DNA from: Macrocybe gigantea
Taxonomy: Eukaryota; Basidiomycota; Agaricomycetes; Agaricales; Callistosporiaceae
Assembly (NCBI GenBank): GCA_011319805.1
Contig: SJRY01000026.1
Coordinates: forward strand, 1-47,802
Direction of reading: 5' to 3'
Length of the DNA: 47,802 nt
Part shown: in pieces, positions 1 to 11,956 of the stretch
Layout of the letters: every line of letters starts with the position of its first letter
How positions within the stretch are numbered: the stretch's first letter is position 1
Made by a program: the position numbers and the translations under genes
Notes under the pieces: model-generated
The model's database searches: none
What the model was told of the DNA's origin: nothing
Seen by the model: the letters and a program-made list of their open reading frames with translations, nothing else

Positions 1-221
1 CGTTCAAGCCGTGGGATGCAGAGAAAGTGCGCAAAGTCCTCGAGGGCAAGGCCGTCGTGCGCGTCGTGGACGTGGATGCGCCAGCAGTCTCTGGCTCCAC
101 GAGCACGTCGTCTTCGTTCTCGGCGATGTGCGGCGATAAGGAGAGGAAGGAGAAGAAGTGTTCGTGCACGGAGATCTTGGAGGAGAGCATGAGGAGCTTG
201 AGTCTGGGGAAGAAGTACTGA
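1..221 (+). CDS. C-terminal end of an unrecognised protein
   Basis: The reading frame is open from the window edge (first full codon at position 3) to a TGA stop at 219-221, giving about 72 residues with no start codon in view. The tail is hydrophilic: a short stretch reading KVLEGKAVVRVVDVD, a serine/threonine-rich linker, a Lys/Glu-rich patch with CSC, and a terminal MRSLSLGKKY. Codon choice is GC-rich and typical of a real fungal exon, and no intron signal is needed. I do not recognise the family, and the fragment is too short to assign a function. It is the last exon of a gene lying mostly to the left, convergent with the CHAT locus that follows. Confidence 0.55.
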   Translation, partial: FKPWDAEKVRKVLEGKAVVRVVDVDAPAVSGSTSTSSSFSAMCGDKERKEKKCSCTEILEESMRSLSLGKKY

Positions 222-737
222 ACTATGAGCGGTTTCTTTTGTGGTTTGTAGATTCCATTTTTGGGTCAGTCGCATTTCTGTTTTTCCTTACGGCACTGTC
301 TGATAATCCGAGTAGGTGTTGGAATCAAACTGGCGACAGGTCATATTTCCGTTTACTCCTTCTAATTCCTCTCCCCTCTTGCGCTTCTGCCATTTGAGAC
401 CTGGGGTAATCTATTCCTTCGCCCTTTCTTGTACATACATGTTCTGTTTCACTATCTTCATATCTCCCACTCACTGCCGCTCCCTAAACCTCTCATAGTC
501 CTCCTTTCCCTTTCTCTCTCCGCTCTTATGCCCACAAAGTGGACGCTTAATACAAATACGAAAGAATTTGTATGTGTAGTGCATATGTCTGGCGTACTCG
601 CTCCTTGTTTGTTTTTATTCCCTCGTCGACCTTTTTTTTTTCCACACGATGCGTATTTATTGGCGCGTAGAATTTGAGAAGGCTTGTCTTGAATATGAAA
701 ACAATGTGAATTGAATTGCAAATGTTCTGCGTTGGGG
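222..737. other. Convergent intergenic region
   Basis: This 516-bp gap lies between two gene 3' ends. It holds pyrimidine-rich stretches (for example 493-525 and a T10 run near 632-641) compatible with 3' UTR and polyadenylation sequence. Small open frames here have no recognisable content. Confidence 0.5.
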
Positions 738-3700
738 CTAGATACCAATATGAATGAATGGCATCCATTGGTGCAGAGGTGCTCCTTTGTAGCGCAGTTC
801 TGAGATCGCGCACTGGAGTGCTTCAGCCGCTGCGGTCACATCTGGACTAGTCGAAGAAGGACCATAATTCGCGCCATCTCCTTTCTCCAAAGGAAGGATT
901 GGCTCTGGACTAGAGGCGCAGCAGGCGCTGGCCGTTGAACATCCGACTATAGACTACGCGCGCGATCTGCGGCCCGTACGCGTCAGGTATACTCCAGAGC
1001 GTGCCTATAGCGCTCAAGAACCCGTTAGGGACGAACCGCCAGCGAGGTGCATCGCCTCGTTCGTGAGCCTCACGTCGCCCGTGGCCGTCTCGCATGCAGA
1101 CAGGAACGCGAATTTACGCAAGGGCGCGGGCTGCGAGTTCGTTCCGCCACCGGCCGTGGTGCTGGCATTTCTGGTGGCCTTCATCAGCTCCGCGAGAGTC
1201 AGCCGCCCGTCGTACAGCTCGAGGCCGCTGTTCAGCGGCTCGATGGGGTCTTGCAGCCCGTGGCAGGCGAAATGGACCCACTCGGACGCGAGGAGGCCGG
1301 CGAGCACGTTCGCGACGGTGGCTGTGTCCGTCAGGAGTGAGCTCCATAGCGTCCAAGACGGTGGAGAGCTCGGCGGATATGCATGCCATCTCGGCCGCGA
1401 CGGAGGGCAGCGGTGGAGATGTGCGCATCCTGGGTAGGCTCGTGACGCCGACTGCGGTCATTTTTTCTGATGTTTTGGGTGCGGTGGCGGGATGAGAGCT
1501 GGAGCTGGAGCTGTCGGTGTTCATGGTGCTGCTGGCGCGCGCGTACCAGCGCCTCGAGAGTGAATGTGTATGGATGAATCCGCTGTCGGCGGGCGCTGCA
1601 GCGTGGATCGGAAGATCAGTAAACTCGGCAGAAGGACACCACCATATTCTTCCTCCTTCGATTCCATGCTGGATTCAGACCAGTGAGCGTCGGAGCCATG
1701 GCTTTGAATATCACGAACGCACTCACCAATTTCAATGCTCCAAACACCGGGTCAACGACGGCATTCCATAGCCACGAGACCACCTCCTGCATCATTTTTT
1801 CTGGTTCGGCGCCGTAGGAACCTGTAGTCGTCCATGTCTGTTTTGACTCTCCCTTTGCTCTCTTGATCGGATCGAATAATTGTTCAATGCGGCTTTCAAT
1901 TTCTCCGCCATGCCTCGCAGCTTCGTCGGGGAGACGCCCTCCAGTGCAATAGAAACAGGCTCTTTGGTAGGGTGCAGGACCAAATAGCGTCCGATCTCGA
2001 GCGCGCGCTGTTGAGGATGATGATGGGTCCATTTTCAGCAGCTTTTTGAAAGGTGTCGCCAACTTGGCGGAAGCAGAAAGTCATGAAAATGTTCGTGTTG
2101 CCTGATTTCTTGGATCAGTTGTTTCCTTTGGATGGTGATGAGGTGCGGATTGTCGAGGAGATCAGATTGGTTGTTTTGCATGAGCTGTAACTGCCTCGAT
2201 AGCCGCTCCAACGAGTTGGCTTGGGTTGGCAGGGTCGCATGCAGCACTACATCATGACTGCTCAGCTCCCAATCCTTGTTTGTGCGTAATGGACAAACCG
2301 CCCTCCAAGAATTCTACCGCTTTAGGGGCGTTGTCGAGTTCCAGAGCTGCTGCTGCTGCCGCAGAAGTGACTTGGACGACAGCGTGGGTAGGAATCAAGT
2401 CATGCCTAGTCCTGAGTGCGTTCCCGATCCATAAGAGATCTGGTAGGACAGCAAAGGCGGCCGTGTATATCGCTAGCACGGTGTCGGGGCTGCGGGCAAT
2501 GCCCTTCTTCAGCGTTCCGGACAAAAATTTGGCAGCATGCCACACGGCCCGGGGTGGCGCAGACGGTGCTTCGGCAGCCCGTCTCAGTAAAGATACTGCT
2601 TCATCCCATGCAGACGGGTCTGCCTTTAGTTCAAAGACGGCGGTCAAGGAGTGTGCTAGTTGTGAGAGCATTGAAGCGTAGATAACATCGTCTTTAGACG
2701 TTTCCTCGACGGTTTCAGTGCCATAACGGAGCGCCTTGTCCAGATCCATCTTATCACGCTCTCGAATATACCTGTTCCTGTAGAGTACGGCTAGGGTCGC
2801 CTTCCTGCGCGCCCCGTCCGCATGCCCAGGTGGTGTATTATCCACTGCGTCCTGGCAGTGAGTGATCGCCAAATTCAAGTCCTCTAGGTTTCCCGTCTCG
2901 TTATATTTCAGTTCGCAGGCGAGAGCGAACACTTGCTGCCTTCTTGGTTGGTCAGGATGACCTGGCTGAGTGCCAAGCAACGCATCTCGACTATGTTTCA
3001 TAGCCAGTTCACAGGCATCCGGATCTTTGAGCTCCTGGTACAAATCAATGTACAAGAGGGCCAAGTTTTGTTGTCTTCCTGATTTAGCGGGATGTCCAAT
3101 AGGCGTATTGGTTAGAGCCGATTTGGCGACGCGAAGGGCGTTTCTCAAATCGGAGACGTCGCTTAGCCTGAGATATCGTTCCCAGTATGTCGTGACCAAG
3201 TTTTGTTGCCTCCCAGCCAGATCAGGATGATTGGGCGGAGTGCTATTGACGGCTCTATTGTCATAATCAAGTGCGCTTTCCAAGTCGTTCAAATCACCAA
3301 GCTTCTTGTATCTATCCCGATAGGCCGTCGCCATTGTCTGCAGCCTTCTGCCCAACTGTGGATGAAGGGGAGGTGTGCCGATCAGAGCGGCTTGGCTGTG
3401 AAGCATGATGTTCTGAAGGTCCTCGATATCCCCAAGTCTCGCGAACCTGTCACGATACGAGACGGCAAGATTCTGCTGTACATTTGTAAGATCCATCGTC
3501 CAGGCATTGCAGCATTGATAGCTGCTAAGCCAAATTTGATAGCAATGTAGAGATCGGTCAAATTGCCGAATCGTCGGTAACGATCCCTGTAAATATGGCC
3601 GAGGTTGTCAAGTCTGCTGGGTAGTTGCGGAGTGCCGAGAGGAGAAAGAACGACAGTCCTTCGGTGATAATGCATAGCAGTTCGGAGCGCAGTCACGTCT

Positions 3701-4396
3701 CCGCCCTCTATGAAGAGGTCTCGATATGTTGGCTAGCGTTTGGAACCTGTTCACTAACATGGGAAGGTGCGGCAGAGAGCCTTCGATAGACGCGTGGTAA
3801 AATCTGAGAGCATTTCGGAGGTCTGATGCATGACCTCGCCGGTGATGTAGTACGTCATGTCTGGCAGCCAAGTCCCATAATCTATTGGACAGCTCGGGGT
3901 CACCAAGCGGGGTCGCACGAATACTTGTGGCATGGTGTTCGACAGCGTGATGCATGTCGTTTAAATCGGCAAACCTGATGAAGCGATCCAGGTAGGATAC
4001 GGCGACTCTTGTATGTCTGACAGCCAGCTCTTGCTTGGTTTCAGGGTTGGTGCAGCTGATTGCGGCTTCCTGATATTTGATGGCTTTATCCAGGTCAGGT
4101 GGTTCGTTCAGCCTCTTGTACCGCGCGAAGTACGCGAACGATGGTCCATCGAGGATAGTCGGGAGATCAGTATCTCCCGGAGTTATGCTCCGTACGGCGG
4201 CAAGGCAAAACTGGATAGAGTCTTCTAGCAGCCGCAGAGCGCCTGACGCTACATAGTGATTGTAGCAGAAGGCGAAATAAGTGTGCAGCGTTTCTAAGGG
4301 CAGGAACGTCTGGATGCGCCTGCCGTCAGGCAATGTGAGAGTTATTGGACCGGGAATTTTCGCTAGCTCCTCGATTGGGAAATCTCTGAAGTTCAT
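738..4396 (-). pseudogene. TPR-CHAT domain protein, multiply frameshifted
   Basis: The start is ATG at 4394-4396. The N-terminal part and about a dozen degenerate TPR units of roughly 50 residues (recurring pattern Y-x-DRF/DRY-x(3)-GDL-x-DL) run from about 4250 to 2300. A helical linker follows, then a PF12770-type CHAT domain at about 2070-740. The CHAT catalytic pair is visible: His in WVHFACHG and Cys in FLSACET. The C-terminal QWMPFIHIGI before the TAG at 738-740 matches the family ending. A 58-nt intron is likely at 1669-1726. The frame is broken near 3730 (loss of one TA), 3500, 2260, 2050 (A run), 1985 (T run), 1330, 1035 and 905, while residues on each side of each break remain family-like. 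CHAT domains are caspase-like proteases, and TPR-CHAT proteins are expanded in agaricomycetes. Either a young pseudogene or a consensus-error artefact is possible. Confidence 0.85.
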
Positions 4397-4857
4397 GGCT
4401 GTTTAATGAAGTCCATGCTTTGAAGGGCCAGTGGTGGATACTGCGATGATCAGGTGATTCGAAGCCAGTTGCATATGGGCGGTGAAGTAAATTTTGCACG
4501 GTTACCTGGGTCCCAAAACTACTAACAACGACGGCTGTAACTTTTGAAGGAACTGAGCATAGGTCATGTGACACAGCCTTCCGTTGAGCCCACCTAGATC
4601 TTTTTCTTTACGTGCTGGCGAAAGGCGATATTTGGGCATCCTCTTTTTCATCCTGTGATACGAGCATAGAGATAGCGTCTTTGGGCTCAAAAATGAGTTC
4701 CATTGTCTGAATCCAATGTGAGCACTCGAATTCCGACGTGGAGACGGAAAAGTCACATGATTGGACGCGTACAAGCGTGACGTGACAATGAAAGTGACAG
4801 GTCGCGTTGAGTGACTGGTTCGACTTGAGCCACGAATTGCTGTTGTCGCTGGTTGCC
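4397..4857. promoter_or_regulatory. Divergent promoter region between CHAT and RING/RRM genes
   Basis: This 461-bp gap separates two divergently transcribed genes and should hold both promoters. I see no clear TATA box at a typical distance from either start. A small open frame on the minus strand crosses it, but its sequence looks like a shadow. It contains GTCACGTGA-like half sites (CACATGATTG and GTGACGTGACAATG around 4752-4790), which might be bZIP or E-box type sites, but this is inference. Confidence 0.4.
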
Positions 4858-7800
4858 ATGCCCAGCTACTCAGTCCCGACGTCGCCCGCGATGACCCGCT
4901 CGACATCCAGTAGAAACCAGCCAGTAACCCCTCAGCGTCACTCAGCTCCGCGTCCCCACCACCGATACTCCTCGTCGCAATCGTACTATAGATCGCCGAT
5001 AACCCCTGCAAGCCCCTACACACCCTTGAGCCTTCGCTCCTACGGCTCCTCTGGTTCCGGAGGTTCGTCGACGTTGACGACGCCTGATCATGTAGGCCTC
5101 AACGCCAAGCGTCTCTTCTCGCTCGACATGTCAAAGTGCGGTGCTGACGACAGCGGGAGGGATCACAGTCTGGCCGATATTGCCGAGAACTGGCGGTCGC
5201 GTGCCAATGAGAATGGTCCAAAGACTATGCCTTCTCTCGAGGACTCTCATTTTGGCGACGATGAAGGTAACGACCTGTCCTGACTCTAGTTCTGACATCT
5301 TGACGTCCTGTTTGATACGCATATAGCCAGCGAAAAGACGTTATCTGAGGCAGGAAATGATTCAGGACTCGTTACTACAGAGGAAGGTGAGCAACGACGT
5401 GTTTATGAAGTTTCTCGTCAACTCATGGGCAAATGATAGCATTGCTCCCTGCAGCGTTCTTGTTGAGTCAGAGACGAGCCATCGAAAATACGAGGCCTCG
5501 CGCCCAATCTCAAGCGCCTTTGCCGGGATCACGCGCACTTTCTTCCCCCACCGTCCTCAGAGGCAACCGTCCGGTGTTACCGCCTTCTCCACTCGTGACC
5601 CGGCGACTTAACCAATCTCAGAATGATTTGATGTCGACGCCTCCTCAGAATAGAATCGTCGCGAGGCAGCTTAAGTTAAAAGGCAGTTTCACGGATCCTG
5701 CACGACCGAGGAGGGAAGACTTTGGCGCGGTGAGTTCTTATCCTACTTTTTGAACCGCTACATGCCGAGGCCCAAAATTTCAGTTCCAAACGCGATCCCA
5801 AATTATGAATGCCCTGAACAATAGCTTAAACATGGACACCTCTCTTAATCTCTTTGACATTGACGAAAATGATTACGAATATGAATACGAAACTCATGAC
5901 CGGCAATATCCCCATACCAGCAACGTTGGAATCCCGCTTTTTGGCCCAAGCTTTCAGAACGTGGACGCCAATGAAAATGCGTATAATTACCCGCCGCATT
6001 CTTTACCCTTACTGGCTCCCCATGATCAACAATTCCCTCTTCCGACGCCACCCTTGTTCGGCGACCCTTTCAATGGGCATGTGCTCAGCAGCATCTCGGA
6101 AAGCGTAGAACATCACTTTCAACGACAGAACTCCGTGGGTCATGACCAGCTGCCGCCGCCCTTCGATCAGTACCAGCTGTATGCTAGTGATGCTCCACGT
6201 CCCAGAAATGGCATTTACAATGCTAGCCCTGCGTGGGTTCCCGTTCCAGCCCCAGTTCCCCGTTATAGCCCCGTCTCTGTGGACAAGAAAGTCGTTGAGC
6301 CTGAATCCCGCAATTCTTCGCCCGCTACAACAGCCGCTGCTAATGACGGTTGTTCTGTCTGCTTAGCTACAAATCCCCCCACTCTGGCTGTCCTCGTCCC
6401 CTGCAGCCACCCATTGTGTTCGACATGCCTTACAAGTGCTCTTAATATCGTTGGCGAGAAGGATATGGAGTGCGCTGTGTGCAAGACAAAAGTCGCTGAT
6501 TTCAAGCTCGTGATGAACGCAAAACCGAAAGCCGTACCAAACCAGGTGAAGGTTTCTGGAGGCGATATGATAGGAAAAAGCTTTATGGATCCTATTTTCT
6601 CGTCGCCGGGCAGCGGCAAGAGCGTCGATGGACTGGATAACGCATCCGAATTTGCATTGGGTCTCGAGGGCGTCAGAGCCAGTACCCCTAAACCCGAGCA
6701 GCAGGTGGTATACGTTAGCGAAGACGGGAGTTCCGGAGGCCAAGAGAGCTGGTTGACCGCCGATGAGATACCTCAAAGAACCTCACGCAGGTACGAAGAG
6801 AATGTTGTCCTAAGAATTGACAATGTTCCTTGGGTGAGCATCCCCTGAAATCGAAACTAACTTCCACTGACTTTCTGCATTTACTCCAGGATATCACGCC
6901 TCCTCAGATCAAGGCATGGTTGCAGCAGCCGGTTGAGCGGGTTCATGTGCTGCTGGATTCAAGGGGCAAAACGATGAGTCATGCCTATGTTGAAGTCAGC
7001 GAAGTTGCGATCGCTGGAAAGATTCTCAGAGGAGAAGGTGGCGGACTACCAGAGAACGCCTCAGGCAGCAAAAAGATAAAGAAAATGAGAGAACGAAGCA
7101 GTATTCTCGGCAAAGGAAAAAGAGCTAGAGGCGTTACAATAACCAGAAGCAGCCAAGAAGAGCTGATGGCCGATGTAAGCAGTTGCAATTTTTGTCGTTC
7201 CAGCCTGCTTACTCTTCAACCGCTTCCAGTTATTCCCCAACTGGAAAGGGTCATTTGATGGATCAAGGCCTTCTCTAGCTAAGCTAGATAGCACAAGGGT
7301 TATTACTGCTCTTGAGGGTGGCTTATTGGGAGAAGCAGAATTGACAGGCTTACTTCAACTCATTCGAGCACCTGATGTATGTCTCACTGATCCTGCCTCC
7401 GCGATTTTTGCAAACTGACTTTCTGCCAAGTCTCACTTCCTCAAGGTCCCCTGTCTCCCATTCCATTCGCTTATCAGTATTCTGTGCAAGTTCCCAGTTG
7501 ACGTTGACAGTCGAGTTTTTTGGTGTTCTAATGTCCGAGACTTACTATACGGTACGTTGATCAGTGGTTGCTGAAGTTTTATGACTGATCAATTGCCCTA
7601 TCTAGACGTCGCGTACGGTAAGCTGATACCCAGCTACGTTCTGCCATAGGACTAAGTTTGTTTGCTATCCAGCTGCCATCCAGATTCTCCACACTCGGGT
7701 CAAAGAATCAAGCACTGAGGATGCCGAATACACCGTGGAACTCGTCATGGAGCTTGTGAACACTGGAATGAACTGCAGAGGTATTTGCTGTGTATCTTCA

Positions 7801-8164
7801 TCCAAGCACAAGGAGTGACACACTTCCAGCGTTTACCTCTCAGCAAGTCATCAAAATGATCGAACTAGGCCGCTCGCTGTCATTGCCCGTTTCTCCAGCC
7901 GAACCATCGAAATTAGACTCCAGCGATACCCCTGCTCCAGCTGACAGCGAGCCCCATACCCCCCGATCTGACGTCACTCGTGGGCAAATCTCTGTTAGCC
8001 AAGTTGCCGCGGTTGCCGCGAGCAATAGAAAGTCTTACTCCAATTCTCCCTCGGCCAACGGGGATCAAAATAGTGGAGGCGCTTTGGCGGATATAGCTCG
8101 CGAATTCGGCGTCGAAGCGCAGCTAGTGCAGGCGCTAGCACAACGGCTTGCCAACTTGGCTTGA
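4858..8164 (+). CDS. RING-finger and RRM-like protein, intact, 938 codons
   Basis: Ten exons fit splice consensus and one frame: 4858-5266, 5327-5386, 5440-5729, 5784-6833, 6890-7174, 7230-7376, 7431-7551, 7606-7617, 7673-7780 and 7830-8164. They sum to 2817 nt with no internal stop. The N-terminal ~430 residues are Ser/Pro/Asn-rich and look disordered. A C3HC4-type RING lies at about residues 440-493 (DGCSVCLA, then PCSHPLCSTCL, then CAVCK). An RRM-like strand set follows at about 594-640 (RIDNVPWDITPPQIKAW, then HAYVEV), then a helical C-terminal half ending in a QLVQALAQRLANLA helix. RING plus RNA-binding suggests an E3 ligase or post-transcriptional regulator; the substrate is unknown. 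The start is the ATG at 4858, followed by the conserved-looking MPSYSVPTSPAMTR. This is the best-preserved gene of the left half. Confidence 0.88.
7606..7617 (+). other. 12-nt microexon of the RING/RRM gene
   Basis: The 12-nt exon ACGTCGCGTACG is flanked by CTATCTAG on the left and GTAAGC on the right. It supplies residues DVAY at a phase-1 junction. Using it gives introns of 54 and 55 nt, the size seen throughout this gene. Skipping it would need one intron of 121 nt but would keep the frame, so optional use is possible. Confidence 0.65.
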
Positions 8165-9089
8165 ACATCCAAATCGCCGCCCAAATCACGCAAGAACTTC
8201 ACTGCCATGTTCCTCAATTCTTCATTTATTTCATCCTGATATGTCTAATAACTCCAGGCTTTCCTCATCCTCGAAATCCGTTCCACCTCAATGTTTTCCA
8301 TATGCTATCGTCGCATCGTCCCCTCGCGAACGCTTTCTCTCCTCTGTAGATCGTCACACAATACGCGGAAATTGCAAACTGAATCCAGACTTCGTGCTTT
8401 CTTCCCAATTCACCGCTTTGGAAGGCTTTGTTCCTTGCTGTCGTATGTTTCATCGGATGTTACCTTGCACTTTGATGCTGTGCTTTGTTGTCGCGCTTTT
8501 TATGCTTCTCTTATTACCCCTGTTTTTGATACTCTTCATTCCTATCGGCCACTGTGTAGCGCTGTCTTTGACGGACCCTTGAATTGCAATAACAGGTTCC
8601 TTTTGACGTTGTCTATCATGCATCAGGATGGTCCAGCTTACTGTAACATCCTCAATTTCGTCCGCGGTGTGTATAGTTAGTTACTCGTGACTTCTCCCAA
8701 CAGCATTGCAAGTTCTAGAACAGTACTCGTCGTTCCTCTGGTGCTCAACGGACCTGCTATGTCATCATCCTAGCACGGAACGGTTCTAGTATCTAAAAGA
8801 CAGCATATGCCCGAAGCCACGGGTACTTGTCCTTGGCAGAAACCTCAATAGTCGCAGCGTGTCAGTCCACATAGCCATTTGTCCACTTGACCCGGCTTTT
8901 CTGCGAAAGGCAATACTTAATTCCCCATCAAACCCTTCAGTCAAAGTCTGGATAAGGGTCCCTGCCTGCAAGTATCCTGATTTCTGATTAAATTATATAC
9001 TGTACATTCACACATAGTTATAAGTAAGAAGTTCCTAACGTTCTCGGCGCGATTGGGTAAAGGGCATCCACTTCCGGCTCCCAAGGCCT
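8165..9089. other. Convergent intergenic region, AT-rich
   Basis: This gap runs between the stop of the RING/RRM gene and the stop of the DUF6533 gene on the other strand. The first ~500 bp is pyrimidine-rich (long 3' UTR-like sequence) and the part at 8980-9035 is AT-rich. Open frames here show no recognisable domain. Confidence 0.5.
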
Positions 9090-10750
9090 TCACAACTCGC
9101 TACTCCACACGGCGATATCACTACTAGTATGCCATTGGGTGCCGGTGTCGATATAAGTATCTCTGCGTCGAAACCCGATTTCCGATATCTTCGTGTTCAA
9201 AGTTAAAGTTCCTTCGGCTTGAGCCGCGCGGCGCACATTCAAGATGATTCGAGTCGCCAGGATACTGTGCAGAGCACTTTGATACCTAAAAGAACATGCT
9301 GAGAGATGATGGCTGCAGGAAAGGGTGGAGGAATAATTCGGGGCAGAAACACCAACCCGTTGATAGCGTCGACTAGTTCTTGCTACGTTCGGGTTGAACA
9401 TCAGAAGAAATTCATTAGGGAAAGTAGAGAGCATTACGGGCCGGTGATGCTAATGATAATGTTCGCGACTGAAATAACTGACTCGATAGAAGGAGAAGTG
9501 TGTCTATCTGTCAGCCAATGGTCCAGGTGCAAGGCACAAATGAAACGAACGACCCACAGAAGATATATATGTAGTAGTAAATACCGTCTCGATACAACGT
9601 CCTGACAAGTTCGTTCTGGCTGTGCCTATGCCTCCTAAATCCGATCCAGATCGTCGTGGCCATGATGACTATCCACGAGCGTGCCGATTAGCAAAGTGGG
9701 TCCGAATCAAAGCCGAAAAAGAGGGACCTGTTTCCGCTAGCATCACTAGCGCATAGCCTACGAAAATGATGTTGTTCGATTTCGTCACCCAGCACTGTAT
9801 GAATTTAACGGGGGTTTGCCGACTGGTCGGATGGAGACGGCCCAATTCATTGTCAAGAGCTAGATACGGCAAAGTCGTCGATTCAACTTACATTGCATGG
9901 AATGCAGGTAGATGCCAACGCAGACAATCAGCCCGCAGTAGACAACCTGTAAACAGCAAGTCGCCGGGTCATTACGACATTCACAGTCCGAGAAAATGTG
10001 ATAAAGAGCAACACACACTGAGGACTGTCAGCAGAAAGACCAAGATTCTCTGCGAATTGCCCCAGAGAGCGTACGTTCTCCAAATCAAAATAACTGAGCA
10101 GAGGCATTCGTCAATACACAAAACGGTGCGTGATTGCATTTGAACGGAACTTGCGCTCTGCTGAGCCGAAATTAAGCAATGCGGCACCTGTTGAAGGCAG
10201 ATCGATATCGAGATTCAAACGACGAAATGGCGCTATCCTACCACAGGTCGTACAGAACAGAACATAGCACACCCGTGGCTGCGAAATGAGATGCGTCCAT
10301 TATGCAATTGTTTGACACGATGTCGGAGGAAAAAACGTACGTGCTCGTATAACCCCGGAGCCACATTGCCTTTTCAGAAATTATCTCACGGGTCCATGGG
10401 CCAGAGGAAAGCCACGTACGGGAGACGACGATGGGCAGATCAATAAAAGCGGAAAAGCGCGACAGGAAATACAGGACTTTCATCATACTCCATTTCGAGC
10501 TCCATACCAACTCAACCTAAGACGTCCTCGTGGGAACAATCCAATCAGAATGTACTCTGGGTCAACACATACCTCGTTGCCAAACGTCAGGAAATAGTCA
10601 TAGATCTTTTTGCAATTAAGTTTAACGAAGACGGATCGCTGAAAAGTTGATTGTACTCACCAACATCACAAGACCCGCGACTGATATTTTACAACAAACG
10701 GCGTTTAACCGGGTCACATTCCGATACATGAACAAGCACATACCGGTCAT
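9090..10750 (-). CDS. DUF6533-family seven-helix membrane protein
   Basis: Agaricomycetes carry many seven-helix proteins with an N-terminal DUF6533 segment. Here the start region is 10750-10661, joined by a 55-nt intron to 10605-10573 (YDYFLTFGNE, the DUF6533 hallmark) and by a 56-nt intron to 10516-10420 (VELVWSSKWSMMKVLYFL). Later exons supply RTYALWGNSQRILVF (about 10100-10060), a helix with GYALVMLAETG (about 9760), a LYRDGIYYYIYIF segment (about 9590) and the terminal HSILATRIILNVRRA (about 9270) that closes the family. The last frame ends at 9090. The junction between 10420 and 10120 is unclear and may contain a break. The role of the family is unknown; a receptor-like function is only suggested by topology. 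No ligand or partner can be read from the context. Confidence 0.72.
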
Positions 10751-11956
10751 ATACTGTAATCCTGATAATCAGTTGCTTCCATATGATAAGGATAGCTTAA
10801 CCTACATTCCCCGTCCGTGACAGGACGAAAGTTCGCGAAAGGTCATCCATGAAGATGCCCTTGTCTTCGCCACTATGGCCGGACAGATCGAGGACGGCGT
10901 AGGTGGGAAAGGGAGCTTGTAGTGCTCTGGTGAAGATCGGATATATACAGCCATTGGTAAGGATCGCACTGAATAACGATGACCCAGCGCTAAAGAAACT
11001 GATGCTATCAGTGCCCAAGGTGACTGAGTAGATAAATCGAAACATATACAGACCTCTTTCGGTGGCCCCTTGTTTAATCGCCACCTCGTGGTTCATACGC
11101 ATGAAGTTGTCGAAGAGCAATCGCTAACTTCCGAAACGTAAGACCCGAAATGAAAACTGGACAAGAGCGATCACATGCGTAGAGCGCCACAGTGGGCTCA
11201 GAAGTTCTGGACTTGGCACCTGCTGTATTGAGGACGCGAGCTCTCGGCGGCTCGGCAGCTTTGAGGCAACTGTTCACTGAAGAAGCAATGTTTGCGCGGC
11301 TCCCATCATTCCATGTGTCATAGGGCTGATGGCATGGTATCAGGAGGCGTATCAACATTGACACGTTTTGCCCGCCTATTTCCCGTTACGATTGACGAAT
11401 TGAGGTTCCGAACGAATGCGACCGACGTCATTGAGGAAATAAAGCCTCATGTTTACGTGCTTATATTCGCGATTGATTGCCACAGGTCTAGGAGATAACA
11501 CGGGAAAGGAGGAGGAAAGGGATAGGGACTTTAGTAGACCTAGCACAATAATGAAAATGGCGTACAGTTACGATACTCACGAAATTGGGTAACTTGTTCA
11601 AAGACAATCCCAAACAGTGCCTGGAGCCACAGCGACAATCCACCAAGAGAAATGCCGCTAAGTCACAACTTGAATACCCTCTTGTCGTCCTCAGCGACAG
11701 TCGGTAGCGTTTGACCAGCGCCAGTTCAACCCATGCACCGTCCGAGACTCCCAAAGACCTCGACGAAGCTTGACTGTCACCTGCAGGTTCGTCAACTTTG
11801 CCCAAACGGCTGGCATGCTCGTTTGCATGTTGTGCGAATGGATCGATGCAACCTCGCTTCGAGCAAAAAAGAAAAGGCATTGACGATCGGGAAGACCTGA
11901 TCCAGTGGCTTCGAATGCCAAGGGTTTCGCATCGGTCAGACGTGTTCCATTCGCTC
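10751..11956. other. Region with only weak open frames
   Basis: Apart from the fragment at 10797-11120, I find no recognisable gene. The minus-strand frames at 11074-11364 and 11488-12036 have Ser/Arg/Cys-rich, non-family-like translations. Confidence 0.4.
10797..11120 (-). pseudogene. Possible fragment of a second membrane protein
   Basis: A 107-residue open frame holds RGLYMFRFIYSVTLGT followed by a hydrophobic Ser/Phe-rich stretch and a polar tail. It resembles the penultimate helix and tail of DUF6533 proteins in position and composition, so a decayed tandem copy upstream of the neighbouring gene is possible. The match is weak and no start or splice structure could be established. Confidence 0.25.

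Noticed and set aside
1114..1524. Long open frames on both strands in the CHAT region (1047-1524)
   Set aside because: These are GC-rich shadows and shifted frames of the CHAT domain; the family-like frame is on the minus strand with WVHFACHG and FLSACET.
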